Below are positions 1 to 5,791 of a stretch of 11,660 bases of DNA, piece after piece. Origin of the DNA: an uncultured Ruminococcus sp. (lineage in GTDB: Bacteria; Bacillota; Clostridia; Oscillospirales; Ruminococcaceae); contig CAMWUB010000023.1 of the NCBI GenBank assembly GCA_947177345.1, positions 1 through 11,660 of the forward strand, read 5' to 3'. The notes under the pieces were generated by a model that had not been told where the DNA came from, did no database searches, and saw nothing but the letters and a program-made list of their open reading frames with translations. The translations under genes were made by a program, and so were the position numbers. How positions within the stretch are numbered: position 1 is the stretch's first letter; each line of letters opens with the position of its first letter.

Positions 1-428
1 CCGTATTTATCCTGTTCCACAGCGGTAACATACCAGTATTGCGAGCTTTTATTTTCACTGCCGAAGATTACGCATGAAGTGCCTTCAGTCACGCTATATC
101 CGAGAGGTGTAAGCAGGCGACCCGTTCCCATGTTTGTAATTCTGAAAAAACTTCCGACACTGTTAGTACCTGTATAATCAAAACGCCAGTTTTCATTCTG
201 AGACCCATTTGTTGTCCATGTATTGCAGGCTGATTTATCTGTATAGCCTGAAATATTAAGATTACGGCTGTTATCTGCTGTACTGATTCTTACAGTTTCC
301 GCCGGATAGTCAACAGATAAGGCTGAAACTTTTTCCGGAACTGACAAGAACAATGTCATTATACAGGACATCATAAAAATACAAGCAGTAAGCATACACA
401 TTTTTCCTGATTTGTGAGTAATATTCAT
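1..428 (-). CDS. Secreted protein with ricin-type lectin (RICIN_2-like) domain, 3' part missing
   Basis: The frame stays open from an ATG at 428 to the left edge, so at least 142 residues are present and the C-terminus lies outside the window. An AAGGAGG-type ribosome site at 434-440 fixes the start. Residues 11-30 are strongly hydrophobic and are followed by a VSA site near residue 36, giving a Sec signal peptide. After that come NxNW (W81), FFRITNMGTGRLL (94-106) and YWYV (W132), the recurring pattern of ricin-type beta-trefoil carbohydrate-binding repeats. The protein is probably exported to bind glycans, perhaps with a catalytic or dockerin part further on; that is inference. It starts 26 bp after the sensor kinase with no terminator between, so it may share the regulator-kinase transcript. 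Export is confident and the lectin fold fairly so; the full function is unknown. Confidence 0.75.
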   Translation of the reverse strand, partial: MNITHKSGKMCMLTACIFMMSCIMTLFLSVPEKVSALSVDYPAETVRISTADNSRNLNISGYTDKSACNTWTTNGSQNENWRFDYTGTNSVGSFFRITNMGTGRLLTPLGYSVTEGTSCVIFGSENKSSQYWYVTAVEQDKY

Positions 429-454
429 TTTTTCCTCCTTTAAATATTAAAAAT

Positions 455-1774
455 TCAGGCATTTACCGGTAACGTAACAATAAAACAACAGCCCTTGCCA
501 ATCTGACTTTGTACGGAAATTTTACCGCCGTGTAAATCAACAATTCTTTTAGCAATAGTCAAGCCCAGTCCGGTTCCCTCTGAGGAACGTGAACTATCCG
601 CTTTATAGAAACGGTAAAAGATTTTTTCACGTTGCGAATCACTTAATCCTATCCCGTTATCTTTAATCACTGTTTCAATCTCATCTTTTTTTCTGACAAG
701 CTGTACCGTAATTTTTCCGTTTGTACCGGTAAATTTTATTGAATTGGAAAGAAGATTTATCCATACCTGATATAATAACGCCTCTTCGCCTGTATAATAG
801 ATTTCCTCCAGTTCAAGCTCTATGTCCAGTGATTTGCTTTCCCATTGGTTCTGAAGCAACACTACAGCACGGCGAATCTGCTCGTCAAGACAGAAATTTT
901 CCATTTTCAAAGGTGTATCAGAATGTTCAAGTTCAGATAATCTTAAAAGGTCAGCAGATAAACGTGACAGTCTGTCACTTTCATACATAATAATATCCGC
1001 ATATGACTTTATCTGTACATTATCTGACTTTTTCTGAATCAGTTTTGCGTACCCTTTAAGTGAAGTAATCGGCGTATTAAACTCGTGTGCTACATTGCTG
1101 ACAAATTCCTTGTGAAGATATTCATTTTCGGAAAGTGTATGTATCATCAGATTAAAGTTATTCGTCAGTTCGCCTATTTCGCTTGAACCGCATTTTTTTA
1201 CAGTAACAGATAAATCACCGTTGGTCACATCGTGTGCCACCTTCGAAAGTCTTTTGATTGGAATAACAACTGTAATTGACGTAATCGTAATAAGGACAAC
1301 ACCCAGAATAATCTGAAAGATAGTCATAAGAGTTTGTGCGTGTAAGAAAGTAGATATAGCACTGTTACCAAGATTAGGCTTTAAACAGATATATTTTCCG
1401 TCACAGTATACGATGACAGCCATATCATATGATATTTCTGAACCGTGTATCAGAATTTCACCGTTCTGAAGTTGTTGAAGTTCTTTAGTATTCAGTAAGC
1501 CGTCAAAAGCTGTTTCGGAATCGTAAACGGTTATTATTATTTCCGAAGAACTGATAAACCGGACAGCTTCAGATACTTCATAGTTGCCGTCAGTAACTAA
1601 TTTACTGATATTTTCTGCTTTTAATCTGAAATCACTACCGATAGTATCATAAATTTTCGAGGTATGCATTACGTTCATGACTATGTTTGGAAGCAACAGC
1701 GATATAAGAAACGATACAAGAAATACTGAAATAAACCGTGTATAAACAGAACTGAATACTTTCTTTAATTTCAT
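455..1774 (-). CDS. Membrane sensor histidine kinase (HAMP, HisKA, HATPase_c)
   Basis: A 439-residue classical sensor kinase. Two membrane segments (about 13-35 and 148-172) flank an extracellular domain of roughly 110 residues. A HAMP linker (about 172-220) leads to the phospho-acceptor H-box with VAHEFNTP (His230). The ATP-binding domain shows the N-box NLLSNSIKF (340-348), DNGIGLS (372-378), an F-box FYRFYKAD (386-393) and the G2 box GTGLGL (400-405). All key residues are present, so it should autophosphorylate and pass phosphate to the adjacent response regulator. Its ATG overlaps the regulator stop by four bases (ATGA, 1771-1774), implying translational coupling. The signal it senses cannot be read from the sequence. 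The proximity of the downstream lectin gene suggests a surface or carbohydrate-related stimulus, which is inference. Confidence 0.95.
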   Translation of the reverse strand: MKLKKVFSSVYTRFISVFLVSFLISLLLPNIVMNVMHTSKIYDTIGSDFRLKAENISKLVTDGNYEVSEAVRFISSSEIIITVYDSETAFDGLLNTKELQQLQNGEILIHGSEISYDMAVIVYCDGKYICLKPNLGNSAISTFLHAQTLMTIFQIILGVVLITITSITVVIPIKRLSKVAHDVTNGDLSVTVKKCGSSEIGELTNNFNLMIHTLSENEYLHKEFVSNVAHEFNTPITSLKGYAKLIQKKSDNVQIKSYADIIMYESDRLSRLSADLLRLSELEHSDTPLKMENFCLDEQIRRAVVLLQNQWESKSLDIELELEEIYYTGEEALLYQVWINLLSNSIKFTGTNGKITVQLVRKKDEIETVIKDNGIGLSDSQREKIFYRFYKADSSRSSEGTGLGLTIAKRIVDLHGGKISVQSQIGKGCCFIVTLPVNA

Positions 1775-2442
1775 TTTGTTACCGCCTTATATCCTATTCC
1801 TTTTGCGGTCAGGATTTCAAAATCCTTACTATCCGCAAATTTTTCACGCAGATGATGTATATGCACATCTACAGTACGAGGTGTGCTTTCCGTATCATAT
1901 CCCCATATTTCGTCCATAATCTGCATACGTGTATAAATACGTCCCGGATTCGATAAAAGAAAAAATAACAACTGAAATTCTTTCTGAGACAATTCAATAT
2001 ATACGCCGTCAACCTGTACTGAATATTTATCGTAATCCAGCTTTGTAGTCCCGATATTCAATTTTGTACGGCTTGCCTTTTTTGACCGTCTTAGTAACGC
2101 CTCCGTACGCATTACAAGTTCGTCCATATCAAACGGTTTTACCATATAGTCGTCTGCTCCCGAGGTGAAACCTGTTTTTTTATCGTCAATTGTACCTTTT
2201 GCGGTTATAACCAGAATAGGAATATCAATATTTGCTTCACGAAGTTCTCTTGAAAGTGTAAATCCGTCCATATCCGGCATCATGACATCTGTTACAAGCA
2301 TATCAATATGTTGATGTTCCATAAGATTCAATGCTTCCATACCATTTGTACAACTAAAAACAGAATAACCGGCATCCTGAAGAAACTGAAATATAAGATT
2401 CTGAATATTCATATCATCTTCACAAACTAATATATGAAACAT
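1771..2442 (-). CDS. OmpR/PhoB-family response regulator
   Basis: A 223-residue two-domain transcription factor. The receiver domain (1-118) has the acidic pair D9-D10, phospho-acceptor D52 in LVTDVMMPDMDG, T80 and K102 in VKPF. After a short linker, residues 128-222 form an OmpR-type winged helix with the typical LSQKEFQLL, RIYTRMQIMDEIWG and RTVDVHIHHLREK signatures and a GIGYK wing. It is therefore expected to bind direct repeats as a dimer when phosphorylated by the kinase encoded directly after it. The start is supported by AAGGAGGT at 2451-2458. A promoter at 2505-2533 reads into it, and a direct repeat at 2617-2637 could be an autoregulatory box. The regulon is unknown apart from the likely co-transcribed lectin gene. 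Confidence 0.96.
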   Translation of the reverse strand: MFHILVCEDDMNIQNLIFQFLQDAGYSVFSCTNGMEALNLMEHQHIDMLVTDVMMPDMDGFTLSRELREANIDIPILVITAKGTIDDKKTGFTSGADDYMVKPFDMDELVMRTEALLRRSKKASRTKLNIGTTKLDYDKYSVQVDGVYIELSQKEFQLLFFLLSNPGRIYTRMQIMDEIWGYDTESTPRTVDVHIHHLREKFADSKDFEILTAKGIGYKAVTK

Positions 2443-2504
2443 TCGTTAATACCTCCTTGTGCAAATTAGTCTTGATTTATGATAGTATATCAATTTCATA
2501 TTTC

Positions 2505-2533
2505 ATTATATCGCATTTTCATCTTTCAGACAA
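2505..2533 (-). promoter_or_regulatory. Sigma-A-type promoter of the regulator-kinase operon
   Basis: On the minus strand a TTGTCT -35 (2528-2533) and a perfect TATAAT -10 (2505-2510) are separated by exactly 17 bp. Transcription would start near 2498 and give a leader of about 56 nt before the response regulator ATG. The prediction is from sequence alone. Confidence 0.65.
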
Positions 2534-2616
2534 CCATAAACAACATGATGATAAATTTTTATATTTACTATACTATTTTACTTCTTTCCAATCTGCCATC
2601 TTTATAATAAAATTAC

Positions 2617-2637
2617 AATGTTAAGTTAATGTTAAGT
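2617..2637 (-). promoter_or_regulatory. 11-bp direct repeat resembling a PhoP/OmpR-type regulator box
   Basis: On the plus strand AATGTTAAGT occurs twice (2617-2626 and 2628-2637) with a one-base gap. On the minus strand this reads TTAACA-N5-TTAACA, the arrangement of PhoP-type boxes bound by OmpR/PhoB-family dimers. It sits about 85 bp upstream of the -35 of the response regulator operon. The repeat is seen directly; the binding role is inference. Confidence 0.4.
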
Positions 2638-2776
2638 AAAGGAAAAATTAAAAAAATTGTCAATTGTCTTGCGTTAAAAAAAGAAAGTATCATTTTTCCT
2701 GTAGTCTATGCGGAATATGATACTCTTTTTATTTGTCGGTATAAGGTCACTTCGGAATTGTCCTTTTTTAACTGTC

Positions 2777-2906
2777 ACAAAATTCAAGGAACGTACCAGA
2801 ATTGCACATTACAGCGGTCTGCCAGAACTTATGTCAATGTTCAAACAGATTGCGGATATCCGCACGTCTGATACCTTGAAACTCGACGTTCCGGAGTGTG
2901 AATATA
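2777..2906 (+). pseudogene. Fragment of a large SNF2-type helicase/methylase gene of mobile elements
   Basis: About 43 codons in one plus-strand frame read KFKERTRIAHYSGLPELM, then FKQIADIRTSD and LKLDVPECEY. This resembles a conserved stretch that I recognise from the very large SNF2-like helicase/N6-methylase proteins carried by Firmicute conjugative elements and prophages. The resemblance is from memory and was not searched. The intact proteins exceed 1000 residues, so this is only a shard. Similarity begins near 2777 without a start codon and stops at 2903-2906, precisely where the insertion sequence begins. The rest of the gene is not on the other side of the insertion sequence, which suggests a deletion or rearrangement at the element. 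Confidence 0.6.
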
Positions 2907-2911
2907 AGAAC

Positions 2912-2940
2912 TTGTCTTCACAAGAAAAAAGTGATATAAT
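2912..2940 (+). promoter_or_regulatory. Transposase promoter with its -35 inside the left inverted repeat
   Basis: TTGTCT (2912-2917) and TATAAT (2935-2940) are 17 bp apart. The -35 is part of the left terminal repeat. Predicted transcription start is about 2946-2948, only a few bases before the transposase ATG at 2951. No Shine-Dalgarno is visible, so the mRNA may be nearly leaderless. Confidence 0.55.
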
Positions 2941-2950
2941 ATAGAGTATT

Positions 2951-3334
2951 ATGAGATATACAAGTGATTTGACAGATAGCCAATGGGAAATAATAAAACC
3001 AATGCTGAAAGAAGCGGGCTATCGAAGTATGGACGAAAAAAGAGAACAAGTAAACGCTGTACTGTATCTGGTAAAAACGGGATGTCAGTGGAGAAATCTA
3101 CCGAAAGATTTTCCAAACTGGAAAACTGTCTACAGCTTTTATCGTCGTGCCTGTTATAACGGAACATGGGATAAGATACAGCGTGAATTGGTAAAGAAAA
3201 CACGCAGGGCAAAGGGGAAAAATGAAAGTCCTACATATGCCCTGATAGATTCTCAAAGCGTAAAGGCTGCATATGGAAATGAAAAACGTGGCTATGACGG
3301 AGGAAAAAAACGAAAGGACGAAAGCGACACATAG
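2951..3334 (+). CDS. Transposase OrfA (N-terminal half, IS427-type)
   Basis: A 127-residue frame beginning MRYTSDLTDSQWEIIKPML, the classic start of IS5/IS427 transposases (DUF4096-type helix-turn-helix domain), with GCQWRNLPKDFPNWKTVYSFYRR around residues 40-62. It carries the first catalytic aspartate in ALIDSQSVK. The frame runs through an A7 tract at 3304-3310 and stops at 3334, before the rest of the DDE domain. The sequence read in the -1 frame after the A-run (KGRKRHIVTDTMGNL) restores the normal family protein. OrfA alone probably acts as a DNA-binding regulator, while the full enzyme needs frameshifting to OrfB. The total fused length would be about 250 residues, normal for the group. 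Confidence 0.88.
   Translation: MRYTSDLTDSQWEIIKPMLKEAGYRSMDEKREQVNAVLYLVKTGCQWRNLPKDFPNWKTVYSFYRRACYNGTWDKIQRELVKKTRRAKGKNESPTYALIDSQSVKAAYGNEKRGYDGGKKRKDESDT
3304..3310 (+). promoter_or_regulatory. A AAA AAA slippery heptamer for -1 ribosomal frameshifting
   Basis: In the OrfA frame the bases read A|AAA|AAA, the ideal X XXY YYZ arrangement. A -1 shift here joins OrfA to OrfB exactly where the family's continuous protein would pass. Whether shifting is efficient is not shown by the sequence. Confidence 0.65.
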
Positions 3335-3702
3335 TAACAGATACTATGGGAAATCTCCTCAGCGTTCATGTTCATGCAGCAAATATTCATGATACCAGGG
3401 GTGGAGTATATACTTTTGAAAAAGCATTATTCCGTTATCCGACTTTTATTGGTGCTCGTGCCGACCAAGGTTATAGAGGAAGATTCAAAAATACTTTTGA
3501 AATATTCCATAACATTAAAATTGACATTTCACCCAGAATCAAAAATGAATTTGAAGTGAAGCCTCTTCGCTGGGTTGTTGAACGTACTTTGAGTTGGTTT
3601 GGTGGTTCCAGACGTCTTTCTAAGGATTATGAAATTAAAACTTTTTATCAGGAATGTATTTGTATTATTTCAAATTTAGCTACTATCTTACGCCGTTTTT
3701 AG
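3310..3702 (+). CDS. Transposase OrfB (C-terminal DDE half, made by -1 frameshift)
   Basis: The -1 frame from about 3310 to the stop at 3702 encodes about 130 residues: KGRKRHIVTDTMG, then VHAANIHDTRG, the second catalytic aspartate in ADQGYRG, and the catalytic glutamate region WVVERTLSWFGGSRRLSKDYE. With the aspartate in OrfA this completes the DDE triad. It is probably not translated on its own; the first internal ATG at 3346 would miss conserved residues and has no clear ribosome site. No stops or deletions are visible, so the element may still be active. Confidence 0.82.
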   Translation, partial: TKGRKRHIVTDTMGNLLSVHVHAANIHDTRGGVYTFEKALFRYPTFIGARADQGYRGRFKNTFEIFHNIKIDISPRIKNEFEVKPLRWVVERTLSWFGGSRRLSKDYEIKTFYQECICIISNLATILRRF

Positions 3703-3720
3703 CTTGTGAAGACAGGTTCT

Positions 3721-3735
3721 CATAAAAAAACCTCC
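3721..3735 (-). other. Stranded RBS and start codon of a gene cut off by the IS
   Basis: On the minus strand, right after the capsid stop, AGGAGG, seven T and ATG (3721-3723) form a perfect translation start. The following codons run into the insertion sequence terminus and reach a stop after about eleven codons. The downstream phage gene has therefore been truncated to its start signal. Confidence 0.6.
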
Positions 3736-4608
3736 TTAAGTCGTCGAATGCGAGCAGTAAATTCCCTTGACTTTGTTTTCATAGACATCTGTCAGACCGT
3801 AAGCACGGTAGAAAAATTTCCATGCATCAGCGGACTGGTTTTCTTCCGGAGTAATTACCTTATTTACAATATGTTTTGTAAACTGTAATATTGCAGATTT
3901 CTGAATAATCATGAAATTGATATTTTTTTCTGCTGATGCCTTTTTATATCCGCCAATTTCTTCACCGGAAGATTTACCGTTAAGAAGGTCAATCGCTGTG
4001 TAAAAGCGTGTCTGAGGCACTTTTACAACCTTTGAAAAACCTTCAAGCATAGCTTTTGACTTGTACGTATCAAGGGCGACTATGACGTTATGGAGCGACG
4101 GTGTTATGAACAAAATGCGGTTTTCGGCATCAACTTCGGATTCGTCAAGGACATTGTTTGCTGTTGTGATTGCGTTGCATACGGCTGAACCGTCTGAAAG
4201 ATTTTCAGATTTGACTGTAATTCCTGATTTTCCGGCGTATTTTGCAAAACGGTAAGCGTCCATTTCAGGAACAACTTTGTCACGCACGAATCGTGATGAG
4301 AGCATTCCGAATGAAATTCCGATAGTTTCTTCGTTATCCATAGCATCAACGCTGAACGCTCTGCAACGGTCATAATAGAACTTGACGGTCTCCCATGTAA
4401 GTTGGTCGTCACCGTCAACGTAACCACCGGAACGGCTATAATCTGCAAGACCGTCCATATCAATTTTCGGTATGAGAATTTCATTTGCGTTCGTCCCCTG
4501 ACGGACTGTTGAGGCATCACTTTCGAGAACATCTGTCAAACTTGCGAGTTTGTAGACGTCGTCGAGTTTGTCAACGTATTTCTTTACAAGTGCGATTGAA
4601 TTTGGCAT
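3736..4608 (-). CDS. Phage major capsid protein
   Basis: A 290-residue protein resembling major capsid proteins of Firmicute siphophages. It has an N-terminal MPNSIALVKKYVDKLDDVYK-like start, a central WETVKFYYDRCRAFSVDAMD block with repeated acidic turns, and a C-terminal YRAYGLTDVYENKVKGIY ending typical of the HK97-fold group of this type. An AAGGAGG site at 4615-4621 supports the ATG. It follows the scaffold gene by 13 bp. Its stop codon is fused to an RBS-like TAAGGAGG-T7-ATG, showing that another head gene originally followed; that gene is destroyed by the insertion sequence. No terminase, portal or tail gene is present, so this is a prophage remnant or a captured capsid cassette. Confidence 0.85.
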   Translation of the reverse strand: MPNSIALVKKYVDKLDDVYKLASLTDVLESDASTVRQGTNANEILIPKIDMDGLADYSRSGGYVDGDDQLTWETVKFYYDRCRAFSVDAMDNEETIGISFGMLSSRFVRDKVVPEMDAYRFAKYAGKSGITVKSENLSDGSAVCNAITTANNVLDESEVDAENRILFITPSLHNVIVALDTYKSKAMLEGFSKVVKVPQTRFYTAIDLLNGKSSGEEIGGYKKASAEKNINFMIIQKSAILQFTKHIVNKVITPEENQSADAWKFFYRAYGLTDVYENKVKGIYCSHSTT

Positions 4609-4621
4609 AAAAAATCCTCCT

Positions 4622-5098
4622 TTATTTCAGACCCATAACTTTTCTGATAAAAGCATCATCGACTTTAACACCGCTCTGACCGGTTGTACTTACCGAAAAT
4701 TCCGGTACAGGCTGTGCGGATTTGAAAGCATTAGGGTACTTTTCCTTGAAGTTGTTCACAATATTGTCGTCGTCAATGAGCTTGTCACCGTCGAATTTCA
4801 GACCTTTTTCAAGTATCAGGTCTGTTACGTGCTTTTCATAGATGTCGTCTTTGAGACCAAGAGACTTCACGTAATTACCGACTTTTGTCTTGTGTTCAAA
4901 AGCCTTGCGGTCGCTCTCTGACTGCTCCCACTTCTTCTTGTAATCCTTGTACGATTTGAGTGTTTCATTGACGGTATCAAGCTGTGATTTCAGGTCATTG
5001 TATTCCTGCTCCGAGTAAGTTTTTTCCGCCTGCTCCGGTGGATTTTCAGGTGTAGTTTCTGCCGAAACGGTTTCAGGTGATTTGATTTCTTCTTCCAT
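4622..5098 (-). CDS. Phage capsid scaffold protein (DUF4355/Gp20-like)
   Basis: A 158-residue acidic protein. Residues 1-30 are low-complexity Glu/Pro/Thr-rich, residues 28-75 form a charged helical, probably coiled-coil segment (YSEQEYNDLKSQLDTVNE onward), and a globular C-terminal part follows (GLKDDIYEKHVTDLIL, then YPNAFKSAQP) ending VDDAFIRKVMGLK. This layout is characteristic of the phage scaffold proteins encoded just before the major capsid gene, which guide procapsid assembly and then leave or are cleaved. It lies 13 bp upstream of the capsid gene and has a GGAG site at 5107-5110. Gene order and composition make the call fairly secure. Confidence 0.8.
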   Translation of the reverse strand: MEEEIKSPETVSAETTPENPPEQAEKTYSEQEYNDLKSQLDTVNETLKSYKDYKKKWEQSESDRKAFEHKTKVGNYVKSLGLKDDIYEKHVTDLILEKGLKFDGDKLIDDDNIVNNFKEKYPNAFKSAQPVPEFSVSTTGQSGVKVDDAFIRKVMGLK

Positions 5099-5135
5099 TT
5101 CAGATTCTCCTTTTCTTAAAAATGGGTATAAAAAT

Positions 5136-5150
5136 AAGACCTGTGGTCTT
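5136..5150. terminator. Weak candidate bidirectional terminator hairpin
   Basis: AAGACC (5136-5141) pairs with GGTCTT (5145-5150) across a TGT loop. There are five T after it on the plus strand and five A before it, which become T on the minus strand. It lies between a small gene and the scaffold gene. The stem is only 6 bp, so this is tentative. Confidence 0.3.
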
Positions 5151-5159
5151 TTTCGGCGT

Positions 5160-5312
5160 TTATTTATCGAGTAAAGTTCTTACTATATCATTCATCACAC
5201 TGCAAATACTGGAATAGTCACAACTATCCATGCAGTCATTTATTTCGATTTCTGACATTTCTTTCAGCTTGTCAAGCATAATCTGCCTTACTTCATCTTT
5301 AAAATCGTTCAT
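5160..5312 (-). CDS. Small hypothetical protein, 50 residues
   Basis: An ATG at 5312 with a well-placed AAGGAG site (5319-5324) opens a 50-codon frame ending TAA at 5160. The product begins MNDFKDEVRQIMLDKLKEMS and ends NDIVRTLLDK. It is acidic, predicted largely helical, and has three cysteines in the middle (DCMDSCDYSSIC). I recognise no family. It is separated from the scaffold gene by a possible terminator and preceded by a striking 11-bp periodic repeat that ends inside its leader, so its expression may be controlled by whatever binds there. A small phage or mobile-element accessory protein is plausible, but unproven. Confidence 0.55.
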   Translation of the reverse strand: MNDFKDEVRQIMLDKLKEMSEIEINDCMDSCDYSSICSVMNDIVRTLLDK

Positions 5313-5323
5313 TTTATTCTCCT

Positions 5324-5389
5324 TTTAAACGGTATTTAAACACTGTTTTAATGACGTTTAAACGCCCTTTAAAGAGCGTTTAAATTTTT
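5324..5389. repeat. Array of six 11-bp phased TTTAAA units
   Basis: TTTAAA starts at 5324, 5335, 5357, 5368 and 5379, with a variant TTTTAA at 5346, giving six units in exact 11-bp register. The unit is close to TTTAAACNNNG. Units four and six form a perfect 9-bp inverted repeat (5357-5365 with 5376-5384) followed by seven T. The array lies directly upstream of the 50-residue gene and overlaps its ribosome site region. The phasing places every unit on the same face of the helix, as expected for a cooperative protein-binding array. A role as operator or replication/mobilization site is inference. Confidence 0.6.
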
Positions 5390-5587
5390 TTAATATTCGT
5401 CATCATGTGGATAAATATCCGGAAGTTCTACTCCCATTTCCAAAGCTTTTTTTATGTCTTTTACATATTCAGCATATTCATTTCCGGCGTATTCAGCATC
5501 TAAACACCCACTTGGGTCATGTCCCCAAACTTTTTCATATTCAGAATACAGCTTTTCAAGTTTTTTTGTCATTTTGCCATAATACAT
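5390..5587 (-). CDS. Small hypothetical acidic protein, 65 residues
   Basis: An ATG at 5587 with AGGAGG at 5594-5599 (6-base spacing) encodes 65 residues rich in Tyr, Glu and Lys, ending PDIYPHDDEY. The N-terminal half (KKLEKLYSEYEKVWG) is probably helical. No catalytic motif, signal peptide or membrane segment is seen and I do not recognise the family. Its ribosome site lies within the end of the upstream gene (GGAGGATAA), so the two were co-translated. The small size, acidity and pairing would fit an immunity or antitoxin-like partner, but nothing in the sequence proves that. Confidence 0.6.
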   Translation of the reverse strand: MYYGKMTKKLEKLYSEYEKVWGHDPSGCLDAEYAGNEYAEYVKDIKKALEMGVELPDIYPHDDEY

Positions 5588-5590
5588 ACA

Positions 5591-5791
5591 TTATCCTCCA
5601 AATCTACTTATCAGATTAACTATCATTTCCATTTTATTTGAAGTTTCAGGCAAAACTTCATTTATCATTTTCAGAACATTTGGATTATTATCATAATAAA
5701 ATTGTCCATATTGTGCAAATGTCTCTTTTTGTAAAGCAAATGGTTTTTCCCAATCAATGCTTAAGTTGTTAGCATTGATTGGGAACAACAT
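5591..5791 (-). CDS. Small hypothetical protein, probably missing its true N-terminus
   Basis: The frame ends TAA at 5591 and can be read back to an ATG at 5791 (66 residues), but that start has no ribosome site and lies inside the truncated mobC sequence on the other strand. The likely native part begins around IDWEKPFALQKETF and continues FYYDNNPNVLKMINEVLP to FGG. The first dozen codons derive from the junction at 5749-5785. No family is recognised. The stop sits within the ribosome site of the next small gene, so both formed a pair. Truncation at the junction is an inference from the shared 14-bp inverted repeat and the absence of a start signal. Confidence 0.45.
   Translation of the reverse strand: MLFPINANNLSIDWEKPFALQKETFAQYGQFYYDNNPNVLKMINEVLPETSNKMEMIVNLISRFGG
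5747..5785. repeat. 14-bp perfect inverted repeat at a mobile-element junction
   Basis: TTCCCAATCAATGC (5747-5760) and its exact complement (5772-5785) flank an 11-base loop. Each arm is coding for a different gene on opposite strands: SIDWE of the small minus-strand gene and ALIGN of mobC. mobC similarity begins at this point. Confidence 0.8.

Larger units (their letters stand above)
2905..3722 (+). mobile_element. Insertion sequence, IS5 family (IS427-like), about 815-818 bp
   Basis: Imperfect terminal inverted repeats of about 22 bp, with two mismatches, lie at 2903-2924 and 3703-3724. Their inner part, GTCTTCACAAG-type sequence, is perfect. The exact ends are ambiguous. Either 2907-3721 with a 3-bp ATA target duplication (2904-2906 and 3722-3724) or 2905-3722 with a TA duplication fits. 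The element carries one transposase in two overlapping frames, as is usual for the IS427 group. It looks intact. Its flanks belong to unrelated fragments: a plus-strand helicase shard on the left and a minus-strand capsid module on the right. Confidence 0.85.

Noticed and set aside
2629..2871. Plus-strand open frame of 80 codons from 2629
   Set aside because: It has no ribosome site, no recognisable similarity, and overlaps the helicase fragment in another frame.
5324..5389. CRISPR array
   Set aside because: The units are only 11 bp with no spacers of CRISPR length and no cas genes.
5357..5391. Rho-independent terminator on the plus strand
   Set aside because: The stem and T-run look right, but no plus-strand gene lies upstream. 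The structure is better explained as part of the 11-bp periodic array.
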